A stretch of DNA of 64,000 nt from Acidimangrovimonas pyrenivorans (GTDB lineage Bacteria > Pseudomonadota > Alphaproteobacteria > Rhodobacterales > Rhodobacteraceae), in the NCBI RefSeq assembly GCF_042643245.1, contig NZ_JBHRSK010000012.1, positions 1 to 64,000 on the forward strand. The letters are read 5' to 3'. Positions 44,405 to 53,931 of this stretch are shown in pieces (positions within the stretch are counted from its first letter, which is position 1; each line of letters starts with the position of its first letter). The notes beneath the pieces are model-generated. The model had not been told where the DNA came from and made no database searches. It saw only the letters and a list, made by a program, of their open reading frames with translations. A program made the position numbers and the translations under genes.

Positions 44405-44507
44405 ACCTGAATGAGTAACATGCAATTTCTCTCAATTTCAATTCCATTCAGAATGGCTACCTTCACGTCATCGGCAAACGACACCGCCCAAGCGAAAGGG
44501 ACACGCC
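44405..44507. promoter_or_regulatory. Divergent promoter region with palindromes
   Basis: AT-rich relative to flanks. CCATTC-A-GAATGG (44444-44456) is a perfect inverted repeat, and CTGAATG (44407-44413) recurs in reverse as CATTCAG (44445-44451). These are likely binding sites of the divergent LysR regulator. Confidence 0.5.
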
Positions 44508-45425
44508 ATGACCAAGACCGTTCTCATCCTCGGCGCCTCCGGCGGCTTCGGCCGCAACGCCGCCCGTGAATTCGAAACCGCCGGCTGGCAGGTGCGGCGC
44601 TTCGACCGCAAGACCGGGGACATGATCCGCGACGCGCAGGGCGCCGACGTGATCGTCAACGCGATGAACCCGCCGGCCTATCACGACTGGAAGCGGATCA
44701 TCCCGGCCATCACCCGCGAGGTGCTGGCCGCCGCCCGGACCAGCGGCGCGACGGTGATCGTGCCCGGCAACGTCTATGTCTACGGCGACCAGCCCGGGCC
44801 GTGGAGCGCCGCGACGCCGCATCGCCCGGTCGCCCGCAAGGGGGCGATCCGGGCCGGGATGGAGGCGGACTACCGCAAGGCCGCCGCCGAAGGCGTGCAG
44901 ACGATCATCCTGCGCGGCGGCGATTTCATCGACCCGGAAAACCCGCAGACCGTGCTCAACATGCTGGTGCTGAAGGGGCTGGCGAAGGGCAAGGTCTCGG
45001 CCATGGCCGCGCCTGCCGCCCGCCGCGCCTATGCCTACCTGCCCGACATGGCCCGCGCCGCCGTCGCGCTGGCCGAGAAGCGGGGCAGCCTCGCGGCGTT
45101 CGAGGACGTGCCCTTCCCGGGCCTGACCTTCAGCATGGACGAGATGAAGGCGCGGCTCGAGGCGCAGATGGGGCGCAAGCTGAAGATGACGCGCTTCCCG
45201 TGGGGAGCGATGCGGCTGGCCGGTCCGTTCTGGGAACTGGCGCGCGAACTGAGCGAGATGCGCTATCTCTACGAGACGCCGCATGAACTCTCGGGCGAGA
45301 AATTCGCCCGGCTGCTACCCGAGTTCCGGATCACCCCGTTCGAGACGGTGATGGCGCGGCAGGTGGCGGCGCTGGCTCCGGCCTCAGGGCAGGGCAAGCT
45401 CCACCCAGACCAGTCGGTGGCGTGA
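44508..45425 (+). CDS. NAD-dependent epimerase/dehydratase family protein
   Basis: Rossmann-fold protein of 305 residues. The nucleotide loop is GASGGFGRNAA (about 9-19); the segment VIVPGNVYVYGDQPGPWS replaces the usual catalytic tyrosine region. Resembles atypical SDRs annotated as NAD(P)-binding or epimerase. AAAGGGA precedes the ATG. Probable target of the divergent LysR regulator. Its 3' end overlaps the convergent EEP-family gene by 42 nt. Confidence 0.82.
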   Translation: MTKTVLILGASGGFGRNAAREFETAGWQVRRFDRKTGDMIRDAQGADVIVNAMNPPAYHDWKRIIPAITREVLAAARTSGATVIVPGNVYVYGDQPGPWSAATPHRPVARKGAIRAGMEADYRKAAAEGVQTIILRGGDFIDPENPQTVLNMLVLKGLAKGKVSAMAAPAARRAYAYLPDMARAAVALAEKRGSLAAFEDVPFPGLTFSMDEMKARLEAQMGRKLKMTRFPWGAMRLAGPFWELARELSEMRYLYETPHELSGEKFARLLPEFRITPFETVMARQVAALAPASGQGKLHPDQSVA

Positions 45426-46571
45426 GGCGGCCTCTGCCGTCTTCGCCCCCGGCTTGCCCGGCGCGGGCCAGAGGACGCCCGCGCCGGTCACCTTCAACCC
45501 GGCCGCCGGCAGCACGTAATCGACCCGCAGCGGGCCCGGCCCCTTCTTGCCGGACCAGTCTGCGGTGGTCAGCGCCGGATCGCCCTTGTGGTCCGGCGCG
45601 GCCGCCGCCCTGGCGCCGGCGCTGCGCGGCCGCGGGTCCTGCAAGCGCGGACCGGTCAGCAGCGCCCGGATCGCCGCGTGCCGGCCCTCGCCGTCGACCG
45701 GGTCGAGATTGGCGTCGCCGAGCAGCACGAACGGCCCTTTCGGCGCGGCAAGGGGCAGGGCGCCGTCCAGCAGCTCCTGCCAGAAGGCGATCTCGTCATG
45801 GTTGCGGCGGCCGTTGCGATCCTCCGGGCCGTCGAAGACCGGCGGCGTCGCGGCGAAGGCGAGGAGGTGCAGCGGCGACCCGTCTGGCCGGCGCAGCACC
45901 ACGTCCCAGGCGCCGACGGAGGCGAGGCGCTGGACCTTCCGCGCCGCCGGGCTCAACTGGGCGCCGGCCATCTGGTTGCCGGGCAGGTCGCGCCAGAGAA
46001 AGCGGCTGAAATCCCGCGTCGCGCCGCTGTCGATCGGCAGCCGCGACAGCAGTGCCATGCCGCCCTGGCCGGCGAAATGGCCGTAGCCCTGGGCGTCGCG
46101 CGGCCCGCCGATCTTGCCATTGCCGTCAAGGTCGACGCCGCTTTGCACCCCGCTGTTGGGCGGCAGGGCGAACAGGTGGGGGTAGGGCGCCCCGGCCTTG
46201 GCCAGCCGCTCGCGCAGCGCGGTCAGGGCGGCCAGGCCGCGGTCGTAATCGAAGCCGGTCAGCAGCAGCACGTCCGGCCGGGCCGTGGCGATCGCCGCGA
46301 CGGCGGCCGCGACCTGCTTGTCCGTGCCGCTGGCGATGTCGCGCAGCAGCAGCCCCGGGCCGCGCCGCGCCATCTCGATATCATAGGTGGCGATGCGCAG
46401 GGTTTCGGCCCCGGCAAGGGCCGGCAGCAGCAGCGCGAAAAGGAGGATCAGGCCGGCAGGAAGGAGCCGTTGTGCTCGGCCTCGCTCAGGCGGCGCCGTT
46501 CGCGGATCATGTCGGCGATCCGCCCCAGCGCGATGCCGCGCATGAACAGGCTTGCGGGAAGGAAGGCCCAT
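45384..46571 (-). CDS. Exported endonuclease/exonuclease/phosphatase family protein
   Basis: EEP-fold protein. A hydrophobic signal segment (LLPAGLILLFALLLPALAGA) is followed by the mature domain: LRIATYDIEM, VVLRRPDGSPLHLLAF, GPFVLLGDANLDPVDGEG and GPLRVDYVLPAAG, with the acidic and aspartate-asparagine residues of the family. The start is uncertain: the only in-frame ATG, at 46571, would overlap the upstream gene by 124 nt; a CTG at 46451, overlapping its stop, is an alternative. Possibly a secreted nuclease or phosphodiesterase; the substrate is unknown. Confidence 0.7.
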   Translation of the reverse strand: MGLPSRKPVHARHRAGADRRHDPRTAPPERGRAQRLLPAGLILLFALLLPALAGAETLRIATYDIEMARRGPGLLLRDIASGTDKQVAAAVAAIATARPDVLLLTGFDYDRGLAALTALRERLAKAGAPYPHLFALPPNSGVQSGVDLDGNGKIGGPRDAQGYGHFAGQGGMALLSRLPIDSGATRDFSRFLWRDLPGNQMAGAQLSPAARKVQRLASVGAWDVVLRRPDGSPLHLLAFAATPPVFDGPEDRNGRRNHDEIAFWQELLDGALPLAAPKGPFVLLGDANLDPVDGEGRHAAIRALLTGPRLQDPRPRSAGARAAAAPDHKGDPALTTADWSGKKGPGPLRVDYVLPAAGLKVTGAGVLWPAPGKPGAKTAEAASRHRLVWVELALP

Positions 46572-47284
46572 GCCGTCATCGTCCAGATCAGGGTCTGCGG
46601 CGATTCCAGCGTGATCTGCCCGAAGGTGCTCGACGCCGCTTTCACCACCGCCGGCATCAAGAATGGCAGCAGAAACCCTAACGCGATGTTAATGCGGGCA
46701 TCGCGTTCCAGCCGGTGAACGACATCGCCGCCGGCGGTCGGATCGAAGGTGGGCAGGTTGACCCAGACGTTGAACGAGCCGTGGCGAGTGGGCCAGCCGA
46801 AGACCTTCTGCAGCACGACGAAGAGCGACAGCGCCAGCAGCGAGATCAGGTAGGCCATGCCGGCCGCGGTGCGCACCAGCGCGATATGCTGCGGCGTGCT
46901 GTCGCCGGGCAGCATCAGGGTCACCAGCCGCACCGGGCTGTAGGGAAAGTCGATCGCCCGCCCGATCAGCTCGCCCACCGCCGAGACGAAGAGCGACAGC
47001 GGCGTCGGCACGATCTGGCCGCGGCAGATCACCGTCAGCAGGAAGACGGTCAGGAACAGCGAGAGGAAGCGGATGCGGTTGAACGGCGGGGCGTAGCGGA
47101 ACTCGACCAGGCCGGGATAGGCCGAGGCATATTCGACGAAGGTCAGGCCACCGGCGAAAAGCGCGACCAGCGCCACGACCTGGGTCACGTCCGAGCCGGC
47201 GCCGGGCAGAAGCAGCGACGGGGTCGCCAGCAAGATCATGACAAGAATTGCGCGTACCACCGCGCCGGTCGCCCGGTTCACCAC
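46448..47284 (-). CDS. Polytopic membrane protein of unknown function
   Basis: Hydrophobic protein of about 278 residues with roughly six membrane helices and no recognised family. The hydrophobic part begins TGAVVRAILVMILLATPSLL. The start is taken at tandem GTG codons (47284/47281), since the ORF's upstream part looks non-coding; GGAAGG lies about 10 nt before. The C-terminus ends in a charged helix (RIADMIRERRRLSEAEH). Its stop coincides with the start region of the EEP gene, so the two are probably co-transcribed. Confidence 0.55.
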   Translation of the reverse strand: MVNRATGAVVRAILVMILLATPSLLLPGAGSDVTQVVALVALFAGGLTFVEYASAYPGLVEFRYAPPFNRIRFLSLFLTVFLLTVICRGQIVPTPLSLFVSAVGELIGRAIDFPYSPVRLVTLMLPGDSTPQHIALVRTAAGMAYLISLLALSLFVVLQKVFGWPTRHGSFNVWVNLPTFDPTAGGDVVHRLERDARINIALGFLLPFLMPAVVKAASSTFGQITLESPQTLIWTMTAWAFLPASLFMRGIALGRIADMIRERRRLSEAEHNGSFLPA

Positions 47285-47371
47285 TGCCCTAACACCTTCC
47301 AATCGGACGGGCGCGATTCGGTGCCGCTCCCTTGTTCCAACCTGGTTCCGCCATTTGTGGCGGGCTGCCTC

Positions 47372-47386
47372 AACTTTGACAAAGTT
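47372..47386. promoter_or_regulatory. 15-bp palindrome upstream of the membrane protein gene
   Basis: AACTTTG-A-CAAAGTT is a perfect inverted repeat about 90 bp upstream of the minus-strand membrane protein gene. A likely operator, regulator unknown. Confidence 0.4.
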
Positions 47387-47487
47387 TTGCCTTTTTTGAT
47401 CGCGCCCATCAATGCCTTGTCTGAAAACAGCAAATCCTTCCGGCGATTTGTGGGAGAAACTGTCGCCACATTGCATCAATAATGCAG

Positions 47488-47520
47488 CAAAAATGGGGCC
47501 GCCCTTTCGGACGGCCCCAT
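47488..47520 (-). terminator. leuCD terminator
   Basis: ATGGGGCCG (47493-47501) pairs with CGGCCCCAT (47512-47520); inner CC/GG pairs extend it. TTTTTG follows on the minus strand (A tract 47488-47492). It lies 20 nt past the leuD stop. Confidence 0.9.
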
Positions 47521-47540
47521 ATGTTGTGGTCAGGTAGGGG

Positions 47541-48146
47541 TCAGACCCAAGGATGCAGGGTCTTGTTCCTGGCTTCGAAGGTGTCGATCGCCGTCACTTT
47601 TTCCATCGTCAGCCCGATGTCGTCGAGGCCGTTGAGCAGGCAATGCTTCTTGAACGGGTCGATCTCGAAGGGAAATTCCTGCCCGTCCGAACTGGTCACG
47701 GTCTGATTCTCCAGATCGACGGTGATCCGGGCGTTCGAGCCCTTGCGGGCGTCGTCCATCAGCACGTCGACCTGGTCCTGCGGCAGGGCGATCGGCAGGA
47801 TGCCGTTCTTGAAGCAGTTGCTATAGAAGATGTCGGCGAAGCTGGTCGAGATGACGCAGCGGATGCCGAAGTCGAGCAACGCCCAGGGCGCATGTTCGCG
47901 CGACGAGCCGCAGCCGAAATTGTCGCCGGCGACGATGATCTCGGCATGACGGTAGGCCGGCTGGTTGAGCACGAAATCGGGCTTCTCCATGCCGTTCTCG
48001 TCATAGCGCATCTCGTCGAACAGGTTCTTGCCGAGGCCCGAGCGCTTGATCGTCTTGAGGAACTGCTTGGGGATGATCATGTCGGTGTCGATATTGACCA
48101 GCGGCATCGGCGCCGCGACCCCGGTGAGTGTGGTGAACTTGTCCAT
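47541..48146 (-). CDS. leuD: 3-isopropylmalate dehydratase small subunit
   Basis: Small subunit (201 residues) of isopropylmalate isomerase, which together with LeuC converts 2- to 3-isopropylmalate. Family marks are VNIDTDMIIPKQFLKTI and DNFGCGSSREHAPWAL. GAGGAAG lies about 7 nt before the ATG. It starts 2 nt after leuC and ends in a strong terminator. Confidence 0.97.
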   Translation of the reverse strand: MDKFTTLTGVAAPMPLVNIDTDMIIPKQFLKTIKRSGLGKNLFDEMRYDENGMEKPDFVLNQPAYRHAEIIVAGDNFGCGSSREHAPWALLDFGIRCVISTSFADIFYSNCFKNGILPIALPQDQVDVLMDDARKGSNARITVDLENQTVTSSDGQEFPFEIDPFKKHCLLNGLDDIGLTMEKVTAIDTFEARNKTLHPWV

Positions 48147-48148
48147 GC

Positions 48149-49570
<1,422 letters not shown>

Positions 49571-49948
49571 GGCTCTCTCTCATTCGGCAGTAGGAATATT
49601 CGGGGCGTGACGGAGCGGCGCGGCGCCGAGGGCGCGGCGGGCTGCGGTCGCGTCAAAGTCGCGCGAGGATCGACAGGGTGGCGCCGTAGAAGCGGCCGGG
49701 AAGCCGCGCACGGTCATGGATGTCGAAAATGCGTTTCATGGCGGCTGTTCTACGCGCTTCGGGGAATGCAGGCAATATGGGGTGTCAGGGCCGGTGCGGC
49801 AAGGACGGCCCCGGGCCGGCGGCGGAGATGTCGCGCCGCGGTTTCGAGCGGCGGTCGGTGCCGACGCGATCTTTCCTAACCCCTTGGGCCAAGGCACCAT
49901 TCATGCCACACTGGGCCGACCCCCGCAGGCAAAGGGACCCCGCGCCGC
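49571..49948. other. Divergent leuC/mscS intergenic region
   Basis: 378 nt without a confirmed gene. It holds the presumed leuC promoter and leader on the minus strand and the mscS promoter on the plus strand. A 28-codon minus-strand ORF lies within (49653-49739). I see no attenuator hairpin with tandem leucine codons. Confidence 0.5.
49653..49739 (-). CDS. Possible 28-residue small protein upstream of leuC
   Basis: ATG-to-TGA frame of 28 codons, 82 nt before leuC. The product starts MKRIFDIHD, contains five arginines and two lysine/histidine positions, and ends LSILARL. Third positions are mostly G or C, as in local coding DNA. No ribosome-binding site is clear. It could be a leader peptide, although leucine codons are scattered rather than tandem, or a chance frame. 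Confidence 0.3.
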   Translation of the reverse strand: MKRIFDIHDRARLPGRFYGATLSILARL

Positions 49949-51325
49949 ATGGAGCAATTCACCCCGCTGATCGACAGCGCCCAGGGACTGATTTCCGATA
50001 TCGAGACCTTCCTGGGCACCTTGCTGCTGCCGTCACGGCTGATGCAGGTGGGGATTCTGATCGGGCTGTTCGGGCTGGCGCATCTGCTGCGGGCGCTGCT
50101 GACGCCGCCGCTCAACGACTGGATGCGCAGCCGCGAAGGCTGGCCGAAATGGCGGCTGCGTATCCTGTTGCTGATCCGCCAGCGGCTGCGCGGCATCTTC
50201 TTCGTGCTGCTGGCCTGGGCCGCCGCCGGGATCATCGCCCAGATCTCCCCCTTTCCGTCGCGCCGCTACCTGATCATCGTCGGCGCCACCATCGCGACGG
50301 CGCTTCTGGTGGTCAGCTTCGCAGCGCGGGTCATCCGCAACCGGCTGTTGCGGCGGCTGGTCAGCTGGGGCGCCTGGATCTACGTCACCCTGCATTTCCT
50401 CGGCCTGCTCGCCCCCTTCGCCGAGTTCCTCGACAATTTCGCCATCGACCTGGGCGGTTTCCACCTTTCGGCGCTGGCGGTGCTCAAGGCGCTGGTGGTG
50501 ACCGGCATCCTGTTCTCCGGGGCGCGGATGATCGCGCAGACCACGGCGGCACGGATCACCGGCAACGAGGATATCTCGCCCTCGATGCGGGTGCTGGCGG
50601 TGAAGATGATGCAGGTCGGCCTCTACGGCGCGGCCTTCTTCATCGGCCTCAAGGCGGTGGGCTTCGACCTCACCGGCCTCGCCGTGCTGTCGGGCGCGAT
50701 CGGCGTCGGCCTCGGCTTCGGGCTGCAGAAGGTGGTCTCGAACCTGGTTTCGGGTGTCATCATCCTGCTCGACAAGTCGGTCAAGCCGGGCGACGTGATC
50801 AGCCTCGGCGACACCTTCGGCTGGATCAATTCGCTCGGCGCCCGCTATGTCTCGGTCGTCACCCGCGACGGCAAGGAATACCTGATCCCGAACGAGGACC
50901 TGATCACCGGACAGGTGGTCAACTGGTCGCATTCGAACGATTTCGTCCGGCTCGACATCTTCTTCGGCACCTCCTACCACGACGACCCGCACAAGGTGCG
51001 CGCCATCGCCACCGCCGCCTGCCAGAGCGTCGACCGGGTGCTGGTCTCGCGCCCGCCGGTCTGCCATATCGTCGGCTTCGGCGACAGCTCGGTCGACTAC
51101 ATCCTGCGCTTCTGGATCCGCGATCCGACCGGCGGCCTGACAAATGTGCGCGGCGCCGTCTACCTTGCGCTTTGGGACGCGTTCAAGGAAAACGGCATCT
51201 CGGTGCCCTTCCCGCAACGCGAGGTGCGCCTGCTCGACGGCAGCCGGGTCGACCTGGGCCGCGCCCGGGGGCAGGACACGGCGCCGCCGCAAGAAACGAC
51301 CACGCCCGAGGAGCCGCCCGCGTGA
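49949..51325 (+). CDS. Small-conductance mechanosensitive channel, MscS family
   Basis: MscS-family channel of 458 residues with extra N-terminal helices (about four before the pore, so a mid-size member). The pore-lining helix and hinge are GAIGVGLGFGLQKVVSN (249-265), followed by SGVIILLDKSVKPGDVI and the beta-domain DGKEYLIPNEDLITGQVVNW. It releases solutes under hypo-osmotic stress. It has a proline- and threonine-rich tail and overlaps the next gene by 4 nt. Confidence 0.93.
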   Translation: MEQFTPLIDSAQGLISDIETFLGTLLLPSRLMQVGILIGLFGLAHLLRALLTPPLNDWMRSREGWPKWRLRILLLIRQRLRGIFFVLLAWAAAGIIAQISPFPSRRYLIIVGATIATALLVVSFAARVIRNRLLRRLVSWGAWIYVTLHFLGLLAPFAEFLDNFAIDLGGFHLSALAVLKALVVTGILFSGARMIAQTTAARITGNEDISPSMRVLAVKMMQVGLYGAAFFIGLKAVGFDLTGLAVLSGAIGVGLGFGLQKVVSNLVSGVIILLDKSVKPGDVISLGDTFGWINSLGARYVSVVTRDGKEYLIPNEDLITGQVVNWSHSNDFVRLDIFFGTSYHDDPHKVRAIATAACQSVDRVLVSRPPVCHIVGFGDSSVDYILRFWIRDPTGGLTNVRGAVYLALWDAFKENGISVPFPQREVRLLDGSRVDLGRARGQDTAPPQETTTPEEPPA

Positions 51326-51900
51326 CCCAAGACCGACCGACCGGCCTGCGCCGCGCCTCCCGCCCTCTTGCCGCGCTGGTCTCCGCCGCGCTGCTGCTCG
51401 CCGCCCCGCCGGCAACCGCCCGGCCGCTGTTTCCCGAGCCGCCGCGCCCCTTCGCGGCCGATCCGGCGGCGATCACGGTTTCGGTCCTGCTGCCCGACGG
51501 TATCGGGCTGATCCCGGGCTCGGCGGCGCTGGTGCTGACCGCCAGCGGCGGACCGGGCGCCGCCGCCCGGCAGGCGCGCGACAGGCTGGAACAGGCGGGG
51601 GCGCCGGAGCCCGTGCAGGGCGGCATGCGGTTCCGGCTGCGCCTGGCGACGCCGCAGGCGGCCGAGCTGACCCAGCTGCAGGCGACGGTGCGCGGCTGGC
51701 GGGCCCGGGGACTGCAGCCGCAAAGCGCCATCGAGGTCACCTTCATCCCCTGCCGGGCCCGCGCCGAAGCGACCGGGGCGCCCTTCGCCCTCTCGGTGCG
51801 CTTCGCCCCCTCTGTCCCGGCGCTGGCCCTCACCGCCCCCGGCGCGACGCTGCAAAGCGCGCTGGGCCGGGCGCCGGCAGAGCTGCCCGCCTGCCCCTGA
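51322..51900 (+). CDS. Exported protein of unknown function
   Basis: 192-residue protein with a signal peptide (RRASRPLAALVSAALLLAA, cleavage near ATA-RPLF). The mature part is rich in alanine, proline and arginine, and no family is recognised; two cysteines near the end could pair. Start GTG at 51322 overlaps the mscS stop (GTGA) with GAGGAG 8 nt upstream, implying translational coupling. Role may be periplasmic; unknown. Confidence 0.6.
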   Translation: MTQDRPTGLRRASRPLAALVSAALLLAAPPATARPLFPEPPRPFAADPAAITVSVLLPDGIGLIPGSAALVLTASGGPGAAARQARDRLEQAGAPEPVQGGMRFRLRLATPQAAELTQLQATVRGWRARGLQPQSAIEVTFIPCRARAEATGAPFALSVRFAPSVPALALTAPGATLQSALGRAPAELPACP

Positions 51901-52031
51901 GCGGCCGGAAGGCGCCGCCGCGCCGCGATATCGCGCCGTTCTGCGGGGCCGGTCATTGAGATTTCACAGCCGCGATGCTACATTTCCATCACCCAGCGCC
52001 GGGGTTCAGTCGGCGCTTCATCAGGAGGACA

Positions 52032-52091
52032 ATGTCCTGTCTCATGCGACGCAGGCAGCCGGCAGCACGGCTGCATCGGGGGCTCCGATGA
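52032..52091 (+). CDS. Candidate 19-residue arginine-rich upstream ORF of rsfS
   Basis: A 20-codon frame (ATG to TGA) preceded by AGGAGG four nt before the ATG (52023-52028). The TGA overlaps the rsfS ATG at 52088 (ATGA). The product, MSCLMRRRQPAARLHRGLR, is arginine-rich. The strong site suggests it is translated and couples rsfS translation. The alternative is that this site serves a CTG start (52037) in the rsfS frame. Confidence 0.35.
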   Translation: MSCLMRRRQPAARLHRGLR

Positions 52092-52453
52092 CGACGGCGC
52101 CCGCTCATGATCTTTCCAGCGAGGAACTGCTGGAACGCATCCTGACCTCACTCGACGACGACAAGGCCGAAGACGTGATCCCGATCGACCTGCGCGGCCG
52201 TTCGGACATGGCCGATTACATGGTCGTCTGCTCGGGCCGCTCCTCGCGCCAGGTCTCGGCGATCGCCGAAAAACTGGTCGATCGGCTCAAGCAGCAGACC
52301 GGGCGGACCAGCAAGGTCGAGGGCAAGGAAACCGGCGATTGGGTGCTGATCGACACCGGCGACGTCATCGTCCATGTCTTCCGCCCGGAAGTGCGCGAGT
52401 TCTACCAGGTCGAGAAGATGTGGCAGCCGGCGGGCAAGACCGCCAAGGCCTGA
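52088..52453 (+). CDS. rsfS: Ribosomal silencing factor RsfS
   Basis: Iojap/DUF143 protein (121 residues from ATG 52088) that binds ribosomal protein L14 and blocks subunit joining in poor nutrition. Typical motifs are DDDKAEDVIPIDLRGRSDMADYMVVCSGRS and VIVHVFRPEVREFY. The start is uncertain: ATG 52088 has no ideal site, and a CTG at 52037 in the same frame would be well placed after AGGAGG. It precedes rlmH by 51 nt, the usual order. Confidence 0.92.
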   Translation: MTTAPAHDLSSEELLERILTSLDDDKAEDVIPIDLRGRSDMADYMVVCSGRSSRQVSAIAEKLVDRLKQQTGRTSKVEGKETGDWVLIDTGDVIVHVFRPEVREFYQVEKMWQPAGKTAKA

Positions 52454-52504
52454 CGGCCGGGTTCTGACCGGGCCCCGTTCCGGGCCTCAAGACAAGGGGG
52501 CCGG

Positions 52505-52975
52505 ATGCGGGTCCATCTGAACGTGGTCGGCCGCCTGCGGGCGGGGCCGGAACTCACGCTGATCGACGACTACCTCCAGCGTTTCGACCGCACCGGCCGC
52601 GCGCTGGGCCTCGGCCCGGCGCAGCTGCACGAGGTCGAGGACCGCAAGGGCGGCGGCATGACGGCCGAGGCCGCGCTGCTCGAGCGCAGCCTGCCCGCCG
52701 GGGCGCTGCTCTGCACCCTCGACGAGCGCGGCAAGACGCTCACCTCGCCCGATTTCGCCGAGCTGCTGGCACGCTGGCGCGACAATGGCCGCCAGGACGT
52801 CGCCTTCGTCATCGGCGGTGCCGACGGTATCGATCCGGGCCTGCGGGCCAAGGCCGATTTCAGCCTCTCCTTCGGCAAGATGGTCTGGCCCCACATGCTG
52901 GTGCGGGTGATGCTGGCCGAACAGCTCTACCGCGCCGCCTCGATCCTCGCCGGCGCGCCCTATCACCGGGCCTGA
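52505..52975 (+). CDS. rlmH: 23S rRNA (pseudouridine1915-N3)-methyltransferase
   Basis: SPOUT-class methyltransferase of 156 residues that methylates pseudouridine 1915 of 23S rRNA on the intact ribosome. The SPOUT knot is marked by VAFVIGGADGIDP and the C-terminal HMLVRVMLAEQLYRAASI, ending with the PYH motif. It follows rsfS, as in many bacteria. Confidence 0.97.
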   Translation: MRVHLNVVGRLRAGPELTLIDDYLQRFDRTGRALGLGPAQLHEVEDRKGGGMTAEAALLERSLPAGALLCTLDERGKTLTSPDFAELLARWRDNGRQDVAFVIGGADGIDPGLRAKADFSLSFGKMVWPHMLVRVMLAEQLYRAASILAGAPYHRA

Positions 52976-52979
52976 ACAG

Positions 52980-53672
52980 ATGCGCGAGGCCGATCTCTAC
53001 GCCCCGGTGAAGGCCTTTCTCGAATCCCAGGGCTACGCGGTGAAGGCCGAGATCGGCGCCTGCGACCTGATGGCGATCCGGGGCGAGGAACCGCCGCTGA
53101 TCGTCGAGCTCAAGCTCAGTTTCTCCTTGGAACTGGTGATGCAGGGCGTCGCGAGGCAGGCACTGTTCGATCACGTCTACCTCGCCGTGCCGGTCTCGTC
53201 GCAGCGCGGCTGGACCCGGCGCTACAAGGATGTCCTGCGGCTGTGCCGCCGGCTCGGCCTCGGCCTGCTGGTGGTGCGCCCCGACGCGGAGGCCGCGGTC
53301 GAGGCCCATCTCGACCCCGGCCCCTACCGCCCGCGCAAGCGCGCCGACCGGGCTGGCCGCCTGCTGCGCGAATTCCAGCGCCGGGTCGGCGATCCCAATA
53401 CCGGCGGCGCGACCCGGGTCAAGCAGGTGACCGCCTACCGCCAGGACGCCCTGCGCTGCGCGCGCCACCTGCAGCAGACCGGCCCGCAACGCGCTGCCCA
53501 GGTCGCCCGCGCCACCGGCGTCACCCGCGCCGCGCCGCTGATGCGCGCCGACCATTACGGCTGGTTCGAGCGGGTGGCGCACGGCACCTACGCCCTCACC
53601 CCGGCCGGCGCCGCGGGCCTGGACCAGTTCGCCGCGGCGCTGGTCGAACTCGACCAGACCACCGAAGACTGA
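52980..53672 (+). CDS. DUF2161 protein, predicted PD-(D/E)XK phosphodiesterase fold
   Basis: 230-residue protein of DUF2161. The N-terminal half has the nuclease-like pattern: E24, then CDLMAI (D29) and LIVELKLSFS (E43 and K45). The C-terminal half looks like a winged-helix region (RCARHLQQTGPQRAAQVARA, MRADHYGWFERVAHGTYAL). Function is unknown. It starts 4 nt after rlmH and thus is in the same operon. Confidence 0.82.
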   Translation: MREADLYAPVKAFLESQGYAVKAEIGACDLMAIRGEEPPLIVELKLSFSLELVMQGVARQALFDHVYLAVPVSSQRGWTRRYKDVLRLCRRLGLGLLVVRPDAEAAVEAHLDPGPYRPRKRADRAGRLLREFQRRVGDPNTGGATRVKQVTAYRQDALRCARHLQQTGPQRAAQVARATGVTRAAPLMRADHYGWFERVAHGTYALTPAGAAGLDQFAAALVELDQTTED

Positions 53673-53734
53673 TGCCCCTCCACCCTCCCTCGCCGTTCGG
53701 GCATCGGCCGGACAGTGCCCGAACCGCCTTCCTG

Positions 53735-53797
53735 CTTTCATCTTGGCCCAAATACCTCGGGGGAGTCGCCCCTGGGCGACGGGGGCAGCGCCCCCAC
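53735..53797 (+). repeat. Dispersed palindromic repeat, copy E
   Basis: CTTTCATCTTGGCCCAAATACC arm followed by CGGGGGAGTCGCC...GGCGAC and the CGCCCCC hairpin. Same orientation as copy A. It shares the GTCGCCC(A/T)GGGGCGAC-like element with copy D. It lies 62 nt after the DUF2161 gene. Confidence 0.7.
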
Positions 53798-53931
53798 ACC
53801 GCACGCAGTGCCAGAAGGCGTGCGGCGCAGCCGCGCATCTGGATCACCTCCGGGTCAGGCGCCGGCGGCAGAGGTTGCCGGCCGTGGCGCCGCAGCGTAG
53901 AACCGGGCCAGATCAGCAAGGGGATTTCCAG

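Noticed and set aside
49653..49739. Classic leucine attenuator ahead of leuC
   Set aside because: There are no tandem leucine codons and no terminator/antiterminator pair before leuC; only a possible short ORF remains.
49720..51900. A 726-residue plus-strand frame covering mscS
   Set aside because: Only its last 192 codons (from GTG 51322) look real. The upstream part is an out-of-frame reading of mscS.
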